Below, piece by piece: positions 1-6,169 of a stretch of 6,182 bases of DNA (position 1 is the first letter of the stretch; every line of letters starts with the position of its first letter). The position numbers and the translations under genes are program-made. The notes beneath the pieces were generated by a model. It saw nothing but the letters and a program-made list of their open reading frames with translations, made no database searches and was not told the DNA's origin. Origin of the DNA: CAZQYB01 sp964597535 (GTDB lineage: Bacteria; Planctomycetota; Phycisphaerae; Sedimentisphaerales; Anaerobacaceae). The DNA lies in assembly GCA_964597535.1 (NCBI GenBank), contig CAZQYB010000148.1, forward strand, positions 1 through 6,182. The letters run 5' to 3'.

Positions 1-1
1 A

Positions 2-856
2 ATCATCGAACTGGCAAAACGCCGGTATCCTTACGGCTCGCCGGTGCCGGAGGTGCGCCGCGGCGGCAAATACGGCGGCGGCTACGGCGGAGCGAAACAT
101 ACGGCGATCAACGGCAATGGAGTGCCGCTGCTGGGAGACGTGCCGACAATTGGTGGATTGTTCAGGTACGAAGCTCGCAGGAAGGAAATCATAAAGGAGG
201 GATTAAGCGAGTACTTCCTCTATACGATTGAGGGCAAAGAGACCATACCGGACAAATGGGGCAAGCGGCTGCTGTCTTTCGAGGCCGAAGATATTGATGT
301 CAACAGTTTGTATAAATATGATGAGCAGCGTTGGGGCCGAGAGACAATAAGGTTCGTTGCCTTTGCCAATGACGATGAGCACAACCTCGGCCAAACACCC
401 ATTCCAGATGGGCAGGTAAAGATATACAGCCAGGCCGATGCGCAGGGCCATCTCTCCTATGTCGGCGGCACGAATATTAAGTATATTCCCGTCAATGAAG
501 AGATTGAGTTAAACCTCGGCTCGGCCCGTTTGGTTAGTGTCGAGCCGGTCCTGATGGACTTCAAGACCGACAATTATCTGTTTGATGCTAACGATAATAT
601 TGCCGGCTGGGATGAAATCCGAACCTGGAAGATGGAAATCACCAACGCCCGCCAATTGCAGGTGGAGATTGAAATTACCCGCGGCTTCGGCACGCCATAC
701 TGGAAGTTACAATACGATGATAAAGCAGTCTCTTACAAAAAGTACGATGTTGAGCGAGCTCGCTTCAAGGCGGAAGCCCAGCCGCGAACCAGGCGGAAAT
801 TTAGCTATACGGTAACAACCTACCATGGCACCCGACAGGAACAGTTTGACCAATAG
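2..856 (+). CDS. DUF4139-type (MuiA-like) secreted protein, 5'-truncated by the window edge
   Basis: The reading frame is open from base 2, so the gene starts before the window; 284 C-terminal residues are visible. By alignment with the gene at 4826, the first visible Ile matches residue 175 there, so about 174 residues, including any signal peptide and the N-terminal half, are missing. The GTG at 44 is internal and is not the start. The order seen is: the end of the N-terminal half (RRYPYG), a 41-residue Gly-rich linker (59-181), then the conserved C-terminal half beginning KEGLSEYFLYTIEGKETIP, with PIPDGQVKIYS, LNLG and the GWDE motif, and ending with RTYHG-like TTYHGTRQE. The C-terminal half is clearly homologous to genes 4 and 5 but diverged over its whole length, so this is an older duplicate. 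It ends TAG followed at once by in-frame TAA. The family is a beta-rich envelope or secreted protein group with no assigned biochemical activity. The linker holds a secretin-like motif (see separate entry). Confidence 0.85.
   Translation: MIELAKRRYPYGSPVPEVRRGGKYGGGYGGAKHTAINGNGVPLLGDVPTIGGLFRYEARRKEIIKEGLSEYFLYTIEGKETIPDKWGKRLLSFEAEDIDVNSLYKYDEQRWGRETIRFVAFANDDEHNLGQTPIPDGQVKIYSQADAQGHLSYVGGTNIKYIPVNEEIELNLGSARLVSVEPVLMDFKTDNYLFDANDNIAGWDEIRTWKMEITNARQLQVEIEITRGFGTPYWKLQYDDKAVSYKKYDVERARFKAEAQPRTRRKFSYTVTTYHGTRQEQFDQ
59..181 (+). other. Variable linker of the first paralog (Gly/Tyr-rich, 41 residues)
   Basis: This stretch lies between the two conserved halves of the DUF4139-type protein: PEVR before it and KEI-x-KEGLSEYF after it are shared with genes 4 and 5. 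It begins with a Gly/Tyr/Lys-rich run (GGKYGGGYGGAK) and continues into the secretin-like segment. It shares no recognisable similarity with the linkers at 4050-4139 or 5402-5485. The boundaries are set by where alignment with those genes breaks off. Confidence 0.75.
122..163 (+). other. Secretin-like motif VPLLGDVPTIGGLF inside the linker
   Basis: The residues V-P-L-L-G-D-V-P-T-I-G-G-L-F, followed by Arg, match the pattern (V)P-x-L-G/S-D-I-P-x-L-G-x-L-F that is strongly conserved in the C-terminal secretin domain of GspD/PilQ-type outer-membrane channels. No other part of a secretin is visible around it, so this is a short motif in an unrelated protein. It could be a borrowed segment, an interaction sequence or a chance likeness. 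The resemblance is from memory of the family and was not searched. Confidence 0.45.
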
Positions 857-870
857 TAAGGAGAGCGATT

Positions 871-2160
871 ATGAAGCAACATCCTTTATACAATTCGGTT
901 GTGGTGTGGGTATTAGTCGGCTTTGTAACTGTGCTTTGGGGATTGGCCGGAATATTGTTGGCGGTAGGTGCAAAAAGCAAAGAAGACCCGCTCAAGGCCA
1001 ACACTGCCGCTGCTGTTGCCGACAATAGTGAGTTTGCATTTGAGCTTTATGCGAAACTTAACGATGACCCCAGCATCAAAGCTGAGGGTGGCAATTTGTT
1101 CTTCTCGCCTTACAGTATCTCGACTGCATTAGCAATGACCTGGGCCGGTGCCAGAGGCGAGACTGAAAAACAGATGGCCGAGGTTCTGCATTTTTCGCTG
1201 CCGCAGGAGCGCCTCCATCAAGCCCTTGGGGCTTTGGAAAAACAACTAAACGCCGCAGGCAAGAAACGCGGATACCAGCTTAGCGTCGCTAACGCGCTCT
1301 GGGGACAGAAGGGTTGCGGCTTTCTAAAGGAATTCCTAACGCTGACCAAGAAAAACTACGGGGCGAGGCTAAAAGAAGTTGACTTCATAAACCCTGCGGT
1401 AAGAGAAAAGGCACGCAAAAAGATAAATAGATGGGTGGAAAAGAAAACAAACAAGAAAATCAAGGACCTTATCCAGCCGGGTGTTCTTAATCAACTCACC
1501 CGATTAGTTTTGACCAATGCCATATATTTCAAAGGCGACTGGGCAATTGAGTTTGACAAGAAAAATACGAGCGACGCACCGTTTATGATTTCAGCAGACA
1601 AGAAAGTGATTGTGCCCATGATGCACCTCAAAGATAAATTTAAGTACGCCGAAACGAACGACCTGCAAATTCTGGAACTGCTATACAAAAACAAAGACCT
1701 GAGTATGATAGTGCTTCTTCCGAAAAAAGCTGACGGCCTGGTGCAACTGGAAAAATCGCTTACATTAAAGAATCTAAATGACTGGCTGGGACGCTTGCGC
1801 AAACAAGAAGTGCCGGTTTACCTGCCTAAGTTCAAAATGACCTTCGGGCCGTTGGAACTAAAAGACATTCTCAAAAGTATGGGCATGAAAGATGCCTTCT
1901 CGATGGCAGCGGACTTTTCGGGAATGGACGGCACGAAAATGTTGTTTATCTCAAATGTGCTTCACAAGGCGTTTGTGGCGGTGGATGAGAAAGGCACGGA
2001 AGCGGCCGCAGCCACAGCAGTGGTAGTGACACTGAAGGAGGAAACTATGGCACCGACGGTCTTTCGTGCGGACCATCCGTTCGTGTTTTTGATTAAAGAT
2101 AATTATTCGGGCAGCATACTTTTTATGGGCAAACTCGTAAAACCTGCGAAGCAGGCTTAA
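871..2160 (+). CDS. Serpin-family serine protease inhibitor with N-terminal export/anchor segment
   Basis: This 429-residue protein is a full-length serpin (MEROPS I4), a suicide inhibitor that traps a protease when its reactive-centre loop is cut. The start is ATG 871, with AAGGAG at 858-863 and 7 nt spacing. Residues 10-34 are hydrophobic (signal peptide, possibly cleaved after the VGA ending at 34, or a membrane anchor), followed by a polar stretch and the serpin domain from about 53. Landmarks are NLFFSPYSIS (75-84, shutter serines 79 and 82), LTNAIYFKGDW (214-224, Asn216 and breach Trp224), VLHKAF (363-368, shutter His365) and hinge DEKGTEAAAATA (372-383). The signature FRADHPFVFLI is at 398-408 and the usual end is LFMGKLVKP. 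The small-residue hinge indicates an inhibitory serpin. Counting from the hinge, P1 is Lys389, which would favour trypsin-like targets. There is a single cysteine, Cys149. It lies 14 nt after the upstream DUF4139-type gene and 47 nt before the next, so it is probably co-transcribed with them. Confidence 0.95.
   Translation: MKQHPLYNSVVVWVLVGFVTVLWGLAGILLAVGAKSKEDPLKANTAAAVADNSEFAFELYAKLNDDPSIKAEGGNLFFSPYSISTALAMTWAGARGETEKQMAEVLHFSLPQERLHQALGALEKQLNAAGKKRGYQLSVANALWGQKGCGFLKEFLTLTKKNYGARLKEVDFINPAVREKARKKINRWVEKKTNKKIKDLIQPGVLNQLTRLVLTNAIYFKGDWAIEFDKKNTSDAPFMISADKKVIVPMMHLKDKFKYAETNDLQILELLYKNKDLSMIVLLPKKADGLVQLEKSLTLKNLNDWLGRLRKQEVPVYLPKFKMTFGPLELKDILKSMGMKDAFSMAADFSGMDGTKMLFISNVLHKAFVAVDEKGTEAAAATAVVVTLKEETMAPTVFRADHPFVFLIKDNYSGSILFMGKLVKPAKQA
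1981..2070 (+). other. Serpin hinge and reactive-centre loop
   Basis: Residues 371-400 hold P17 Glu373, P15 Gly375, P14 Thr376, P12-P9 all Ala (378-381) and P8 Thr382, the pattern of inhibitory serpins whose loop inserts into sheet A. The canonical 17-residue hinge-to-P1 spacing puts P1 at Lys389 and P1' at Glu390. The loop from Gly375 to Phe398 is about three residues longer than in alpha-1-antitrypsin and close to that of antichymotrypsin, so the scissile bond could be displaced by a residue or so (by inference). Confidence 0.7.
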
Positions 2161-2207
2161 GTAAAAAAAATAAATCTAATGTCAATTATTTTTAAGGAGA
2201 ACGAATT
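2161..2207 (+). promoter_or_regulatory. AT-rich spacer with strong Shine-Dalgarno before the third gene
   Basis: This 47-nt gap is very AT-rich (an A-run after 2162, then a T-run at 2189-2193) compared with its neighbours. It ends with AAGGAG at 2194-2199, 8 nt before ATG 2208, which fixes that start. TCTAAT at 2175-2180 resembles a -10 box, but no matching -35 is visible 17 bp upstream, so an internal promoter is possible and not shown. Confidence 0.4.
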
Positions 2208-3383
2208 ATGAACAGAAAAAGAATGACACTAATGGCAGTTGTGCTGCTGCTTGTCGGCGGTGGAATCGTCCAGGCCAGGATCAAACTGGTTGCGCTGCCT
2301 GAGCGGGCCGATACGGTGATTCGCCTCGACAACCCGCGGTGGACCCTGATTGAGGAGGAGCGCGTGCTCACCCTGCAGCAAGGCCTCAACAAGGTTGACT
2401 TTTCCTGGAAGGGCGTCAGTATCGATGCCGATTCGATTCGGCTCAGAGCCCTCGACCATCCGGATGTGGTAAAGCTGCTGAACGTAAGCTACCCGCCCGG
2501 TGAGGCCGCTCTTGTATGGGAAATCGCCTGCGACAATAACTATGCCGAGACGGTGCGAATCAGCTATCTGCTCCGCAATATCGACCGGCTGATTACTTAC
2601 AAGGCGATTGCCGACAAGGCCGAAACTGTGGTTGATTTGACCAGCTTCCTGGTACTGCGCAATTTTTCAGGTGAGGATTTCGACCGGGCGAAGGTGCTGC
2701 TGGATTACGGCGAGGCCTTCGAGCAGGGCATCGACCACGAAATGACCAAGCAGTTGCTCTTCTTAAAGAAACCGAAAGTTCCGATTACCAAGGTCTGGAC
2801 ATTCGATGCCGCCAAGCTGCCGTGGGACCCGGAAGAGCTGGAAAACAGAAATGTAGGTATCCCCGTAAGCTATCGAATTGTAAATGACGCCAAAAGCGGC
2901 CTGGGTGAATTTGCCTTGTGGGGCGGAAAGGCCAGGCTGTTTCAGGACGACGGGCAGAAAAGCACTATCTTTTTGGGCGAGGACCGAACCGGCCAGGTGC
3001 CGGTCGGCGAAAAAACAGAGCTTTACATCGGCGACAGCCGGGACATCGTCGTAACTCAGAAGAAAATGAAAAGTGAAGTGCGAAACCGAAGGAAGAACGA
3101 CGATGACAGGGTTATTCTTCACGACCTCAATGAAGTAATCACAGCCAAGATTGAGAACTTCAAGGACAGTCCTGCGGTACTCACAATGATTGAGCACATT
3201 TCCGGTGAGTGGGTTATGGAAAATTGCACGCTGGATGGTGCCAAGGCCAAGTACGTCAGAAAGAACGCTAATACCCTTGAGTTTGAGATAAAGCTCGATG
3301 CCCGGACCGAGAAAGGCCCGGCCACGAGAAACCTCAGGATGCACTATATTCGCAAGAATATCCGGCCGGGAAGAAACAGATAA
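2208..3383 (+). CDS. Divergent DUF4139-type secreted protein
   Basis: The product has 391 residues. A Sec signal peptide is clear: MNRKR, a hydrophobic core, and VQA ending at residue 23, followed by RIKLVALPERADTVIRL, which parallels KVDLVTLPTRDTVQLTI in genes 4 and 5. The N-terminal half keeps the family's plan: TLQQGLNKVDFSWKGVSIDADS corresponds to TLKPGKNKLQFSWANTLIDPTS, and FSGEDFDRAKVLLDYG to NSGEDYENAQTRLIVG. The LSWRAFY motif is replaced by IDRLITY, and the region up to the C-terminal half is short, which accounts for much of the roughly 57-residue length difference. The C-terminal half has GKARLFQDDGQ, a FLGED segment, ELYIG and a final RNLRMHYIRKN in place of the LRTYHG ending. The overall likeness to DUF4139 proteins is good, and the function is unknown. 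It is separated from the serpin by 47 nt and from gene 4 by 90 nt. Divergence suggests it is an ancient paralog, not part of the recent tandem amplification. Confidence 0.85.
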   Translation: MNRKRMTLMAVVLLLVGGGIVQARIKLVALPERADTVIRLDNPRWTLIEEERVLTLQQGLNKVDFSWKGVSIDADSIRLRALDHPDVVKLLNVSYPPGEAALVWEIACDNNYAETVRISYLLRNIDRLITYKAIADKAETVVDLTSFLVLRNFSGEDFDRAKVLLDYGEAFEQGIDHEMTKQLLFLKKPKVPITKVWTFDAAKLPWDPEELENRNVGIPVSYRIVNDAKSGLGEFALWGGKARLFQDDGQKSTIFLGEDRTGQVPVGEKTELYIGDSRDIVVTQKKMKSEVRNRRKNDDDRVILHDLNEVITAKIENFKDSPAVLTMIEHISGEWVMENCTLDGAKAKYVRKNANTLEFEIKLDARTEKGPATRNLRMHYIRKNIRPGRNR

Positions 3384-3392
3384 AAGGGTAAA

Positions 3393-3449
3393 TTCCTGCT
3401 AACCGATTTCGTAGTGGCAAGTTTACACTTCCGAAAGCAGGGGCAGGAA
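3393..3449 (+). other. Imperfect inverted repeat in the 90-nt gap before gene 4
   Basis: Three nested arms can pair: TTCCTGC (3393-3399) with GCAGGAA (3443-3449), TTTCG (3407-3411) with CGAAA (3432-3436), and AGTG (3413-3416) with CACT (3426-3429), leaving a 9-nt loop. The outer and middle arms are separated by an unpaired stretch of 6-7 nt on each side. It ends 12 nt before the Shine-Dalgarno of gene 4. No T-run follows, so it is not a factor-independent terminator. It might be an RNA structure affecting readthrough, RNA stability or ribosome access, or a chance pairing. Confidence 0.35.
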
Positions 3450-3461
3450 CGACAGGATAAT

Positions 3462-3466
3462 AGGAG
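3462..3466 (+). promoter_or_regulatory. Ribosome binding site that decides the start of gene 4
   Basis: AGGAG lies 7 nt before ATG 3474. The frame is also open upstream to a GTG at 3414, but that start has no such site, and it would put 20 polar residues in front of an otherwise perfect signal peptide. ATG 3474 is therefore chosen. Confidence 0.8.
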
Positions 3467-3473
3467 CAGCAAA

Positions 3474-4823
3474 ATGAAACGTTTAATTCTAATGACTTTT
3501 TTAATCGTTGCTTCCAGTGGCATCGCTCGGGCCAAGGTTGATTTGGTTACGTTGCCGACACGCGATACCGTCCAGCTTACGATTTACAACTCAGCGGATT
3601 TGACGCTCGTGCGGGAGAGCAGGAACCTTACGTTGAAGCCGGGCAAAAACAAGCTGCAGTTCTCCTGGGCCAATACGCTCATCGACCCAACCAGCTTAGA
3701 GATGCTGCCCAGGGCCAACGCAGACAAAATTAATATCGCTGACCTGACTTACCCGCCGAGAGTAAGGAACCTGGGTCTGTGGAATATCGACAGCGGCGTA
3801 AGTGGTAAAGTCCCGGTAGAAATTACGTATCTAACCAGCGGCCTGTCCTGGCGGGCGTTTTATATGGGGACGCTCACCGAAGATGAAAAGACGATGCGCC
3901 TGCAGGGCTATGTCCGCGTAACAAACAACAGCGGCGAAGACTACGAAAACGCCCAGACCCGCCTAATCGTTGGCAAAATCCATCTTCTCGACCAAATCGC
4001 ACAGCTTGCCAGACGGCAATATCCCTACGGCCGACCGGGCGAGGTAAGACCGATGTCGCTGGCAACGTTTGGGCCAAAAGACAAGCTGGAACTTAAGGCA
4101 GAAACCACGCTCACCTTGGACCGAACCAAAGGCCTGGCGCCGAAGGAGATTAGAAAGGAGGGCCTGAGCGAATACTTCCTTTACACAATCGAAGGCAAAG
4201 AGACGATTCCTACCGGCTGGTCAAAACGCCTGCTCAGCTTCGAAGCCAAAAAGGTGCCGGTGGTAAATCTCTACAAATACGAACAGCGAAGATACGGCAA
4301 TTCCGTAGTGCGGTTCCTCAGCTTCAAGAATGATGAAGAACACAAGCTCGGCGAAACACCCATCCCCGGCGGAATGCTGAAAGTTTATAGAGATGTCGGC
4401 GATAAGGGACATTTATCTTATACGGGCCAATCTTCTTTTAAGTACATTCCTGTTGATGAGGATGTGGAGCTAAATCTCGGGGCCGTCGCCGATGTTGTTG
4501 TCGAGCCAACGCTTATGGATTATAAAACCGAAAATTACAGATTCGACAGGCATCGCAACATATCCGGCTGGGATGAGGTCCACAAGTTCAAGGTCGAGGT
4601 CAGAAATACTCGCGACATCGACGTCAAGATAGAAATCAAGCGTCGTTTCGATACCGATTACTGGAAGCTGGAAAAAGGCACCCACTTCAAGTATTACAAG
4701 AAGGTTGATAAGAACACCGTAAAGTTCACCCTGCTGTTGGAGCCCAGAACTAAGAAGCAATTCAACTACATCCTGCGGACATATCACGGCGTAAGACAGG
4801 AAGACTGGGAAGGAAATAGATAA
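3474..4823 (+). CDS. DUF4139-type (MuiA-like) secreted protein, tandem copy A
   Basis: The product has 449 residues. MKRLILMTFLIVASSGIARA is a classical signal peptide with cleavage after ARA (residue 20). The mature N-terminal part (about 21-110) resembles the DUF4140-like beginning of MuiA proteins, with LTLKPGKNKLQFSW and IDPTSLEMLP. The DUF4139 landmark LTSGLSWRAFY follows, then LQGYVRVTNNSGEDYENAQ and LIVGKIHLLDQ. A 30-residue variable linker (193-222) separates this from the C-terminal half, which starts KEIRKEGLSEYFLYTIEGKE and contains PIPGGMLKVYR, ELNLG, NISGWDEV, DYWKLEKG and a final LRTYHGVRQEDWEGNR. The family is exported and beta-rich, and its role in the envelope is not established; no catalytic motif is visible. 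The stop is followed by 2 nt and the start of the next copy, so translation is probably coupled. Across the mature halves it is almost identical in protein to the gene at 4826. Confidence 0.9.
   Translation: MKRLILMTFLIVASSGIARAKVDLVTLPTRDTVQLTIYNSADLTLVRESRNLTLKPGKNKLQFSWANTLIDPTSLEMLPRANADKINIADLTYPPRVRNLGLWNIDSGVSGKVPVEITYLTSGLSWRAFYMGTLTEDEKTMRLQGYVRVTNNSGEDYENAQTRLIVGKIHLLDQIAQLARRQYPYGRPGEVRPMSLATFGPKDKLELKAETTLTLDRTKGLAPKEIRKEGLSEYFLYTIEGKETIPTGWSKRLLSFEAKKVPVVNLYKYEQRRYGNSVVRFLSFKNDEEHKLGETPIPGGMLKVYRDVGDKGHLSYTGQSSFKYIPVDEDVELNLGAVADVVVEPTLMDYKTENYRFDRHRNISGWDEVHKFKVEVRNTRDIDVKIEIKRRFDTDYWKLEKGTHFKYYKKVDKNTVKFTLLLEPRTKKQFNYILRTYHGVRQEDWEGNR
4050..4139 (+). other. Variable linker of tandem copy A (30 residues)
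   Basis: Residues 193-222, PMSLATFGPKDK and onward to KGLA, sit between the invariant GEVR and PKEIRKEG. They are mixed polar and hydrophobic with many Thr, Leu and Lys, and bear no resemblance to the Gly-rich linker at 59-181 or the charged one at 5402-5485. Confidence 0.75.
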
Positions 4824-4836
4824 AGATGAAAAACAT
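4653..4836 (+). repeat. 184-bp perfect direct repeat, copy 1
   Basis: By base-by-base reading, this stretch is identical to 5999-6182. It covers the last 56 or so codons of copy A, its TAA stop, the 2-nt spacer and the first 11 bases of the next gene (ATGAAAAACAT). Just upstream, 4650 and 4652 differ from the matching bases 5996 and 5998, and a further identical run precedes them. Elsewhere the two genes differ at many third codon positions, so this block is unusually conserved. Confidence 0.93.
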
Positions 4837-6169
4837 AGCAATAACATTGCTGATAGTTTCTGCAGCCGTAAGTACTGCACAGGCCAAAGTTGATTTGGTT
4901 ACGCTGCCGACGCGCGATACCGTCCAGCTTACTATATATAACTCGGCGGATTTGACCCTGGTTCGCGAAAGCAGAGACCTTACGTTGAAGCCCGGTAAAA
5001 ACAAGCTGCAGTTCTCCTGGGCCAATACGCTCATTGACCCGACCAGCCTGGAGATGTTGCCCAAGGCCAACGCTGACAAAATCAATATCGCTGACCTGAC
5101 CTATCCGCCGAGAGTAAGGAATTTAGGCCTTTGGAACATCGACAGTGAAGTAAGCGGCAAGGTGCCGGTAGAGATTACATATCTGACCAGCGGGCTATCC
5201 TGGCGGGCGTTTTATATGGGAACCCTCACCGAAGACGAAAAGACTATGCGCCTGCAGGGCTATGTCCGCGTAACAAACAACAGCGGCGAGGATTACGAAA
5301 ACGCCCAAACACGACTGATTGTCGGAAAAATCCATATCCTTGATAGGATCGCTGAACTTGCCAGACGCCAATACCCCCACGGCAGACCTGGCGAGGTAAG
5401 GCGGTGGGAAGAGGAAAACGAAATGAAGAGGCGGCTAACAGGTGGTGAATGGGCAGAGCGTGCCATGAAGCAGGCTGAAGCCGGGCCAAAGGAAATCAGA
5501 AAAGAAGGCCTGAGCGAATACTTCCTTTATACCATCGAAGGCGAAGAGACAATTCCTACCGGCTGGTCAAAACGCCTGCTCAGCTTCGATACCGACAAAG
5601 TGCCGGTCGTAAATCTCTACAAATACGAACAGCGAAGATACGGCAATTCCGTAGTGCGGTTCCTCAGTTTCAAGAATGACGAGAAACACAAGCTCGGTCA
5701 AACACCCATCCCCGGCGGAATGTTGAAGGTCTATAGAGCTGTTGACCAGGATGAGCACTTATCCTATGTCGGCCAGTCCTCGTTTAAATACATCCCCGTT
5801 GATGAAGATGTTGAGCTTAACCTTGGCCCGGTTGCCGATGTCGTTGTCGAGCCGACGCTTATGGACTACAAAACAGAGAATTACAGGTTCAACAGGCATC
5901 GCAACATCTCCGGCTGGGATGAGGTCCGCAAATTCAAGGTTGAAGTAAGAAATACCCGCGACCTCGACGTCAAGATAGAAATCAAGCGTCGTTTCAACAC
6001 CGATTACTGGAAGCTGGAAAAAGGCACCCACTTCAAGTATTACAAGAAGGTTGATAAGAACACCGTAAAGTTCACCCTGCTGTTGGAGCCCAGAACTAAG
6101 AAGCAATTCAACTACATCCTGCGGACATATCACGGCGTAAGACAGGAAGACTGGGAAGGAAATAGATAA
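4826..6169 (+). CDS. DUF4139-type (MuiA-like) secreted protein, tandem copy B
   Basis: The product has 447 residues. The start ATG 4826 is 2 nt after the preceding stop; AAGGA at 4810-4814 inside the upstream gene can serve as ribosome binding site, so coupling is likely. The signal peptide MKNIAITLLIVSAAVSTAQA (cleavage after residue 20) differs completely from that of copy A, yet from Lys21 onward the two proteins are nearly identical (KVDLVTLPTRDTVQLTIYNS). The domain order is the same: DUF4140-like N-terminal part, LTSGLSWRAFY and NNSGEDYENAQ, variable linker 193-220 (28 residues, strongly charged), then KEIRKEGLSEYF through PIPGGMLKVYR and NISGWDEV to the same GVRQEDWEGNR end. Most nucleotide differences from copy A are at silent positions, which points to a recent duplication with selection on the protein. 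Its 3' end is identical to that of copy A. Molecular function is unknown beyond family membership. Confidence 0.9.
   Translation: MKNIAITLLIVSAAVSTAQAKVDLVTLPTRDTVQLTIYNSADLTLVRESRDLTLKPGKNKLQFSWANTLIDPTSLEMLPKANADKINIADLTYPPRVRNLGLWNIDSEVSGKVPVEITYLTSGLSWRAFYMGTLTEDEKTMRLQGYVRVTNNSGEDYENAQTRLIVGKIHILDRIAELARRQYPHGRPGEVRRWEEENEMKRRLTGGEWAERAMKQAEAGPKEIRKEGLSEYFLYTIEGEETIPTGWSKRLLSFDTDKVPVVNLYKYEQRRYGNSVVRFLSFKNDEKHKLGQTPIPGGMLKVYRAVDQDEHLSYVGQSSFKYIPVDEDVELNLGPVADVVVEPTLMDYKTENYRFNRHRNISGWDEVRKFKVEVRNTRDLDVKIEIKRRFNTDYWKLEKGTHFKYYKKVDKNTVKFTLLLEPRTKKQFNYILRTYHGVRQEDWEGNR
5402..5485 (+). other. Variable linker of tandem copy B (28 residues)
   Basis: Residues 193-220 run from RWEEENEMKRRL to KQAEAG, between invariant GEVR and PKEIRKEG. 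They are rich in Glu, Lys and Arg with few beta-branched residues, so probably helical, in contrast to the linkers of the other two copies. The flanking codons align with copy A without gaps, so the change is confined to this cassette. Confidence 0.75.

Noticed and set aside
44..46. GTG at 44 as the true start of the first gene
   Set aside because: The frame continues upstream to the window edge and the residues there (YPYG and neighbours) align with the interior of the paralogs. The GTG also lacks a ribosome binding site.
2143..2155. Small hairpin CCTGC-GAA-GCAGG at the end of the serpin gene as a terminator
   Set aside because: The stem is only 5 bp, lies within the coding sequence and is followed by an A-run, not a T-run, on the + strand. 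The minus-strand reading has a short T-run but there is no gene for it to serve.
871..2160. The serpin as a recent transfer from a eukaryote
   Set aside because: The hinge is strikingly similar to that of alpha-1-antitrypsin (VLHKA, DEKGTEAA), but these are the most conserved serpin positions. Its bacterial ribosome binding site and operon spacing look native, and composition does not stand out by eye. It could be tested by phylogeny.
2763..3344. A 193-codon open frame on the minus strand inside the third gene
   Set aside because: It is antisense to a well-supported gene with a signal peptide and family motifs. Its own translation shows no recognisable domain, and similar antisense openness recurs over the other paralogs (for example 4470-4880 and 5759-6133), as expected from shared codon usage.
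3422..3461. TTTACA (3422-3427) and GATAAT (3456-3461) as a promoter for gene 4
   Set aside because: The spacer is 28 nt, far from the 16-18 nt that sigma-70 type promoters need, and no better -35 is found at the right distance.
3414..3473. An upstream GTG start for copy A adding 20 residues
   Set aside because: It lacks a ribosome binding site and places polar sequence before a standard signal peptide, whereas ATG 3474 has AGGAG at good spacing.
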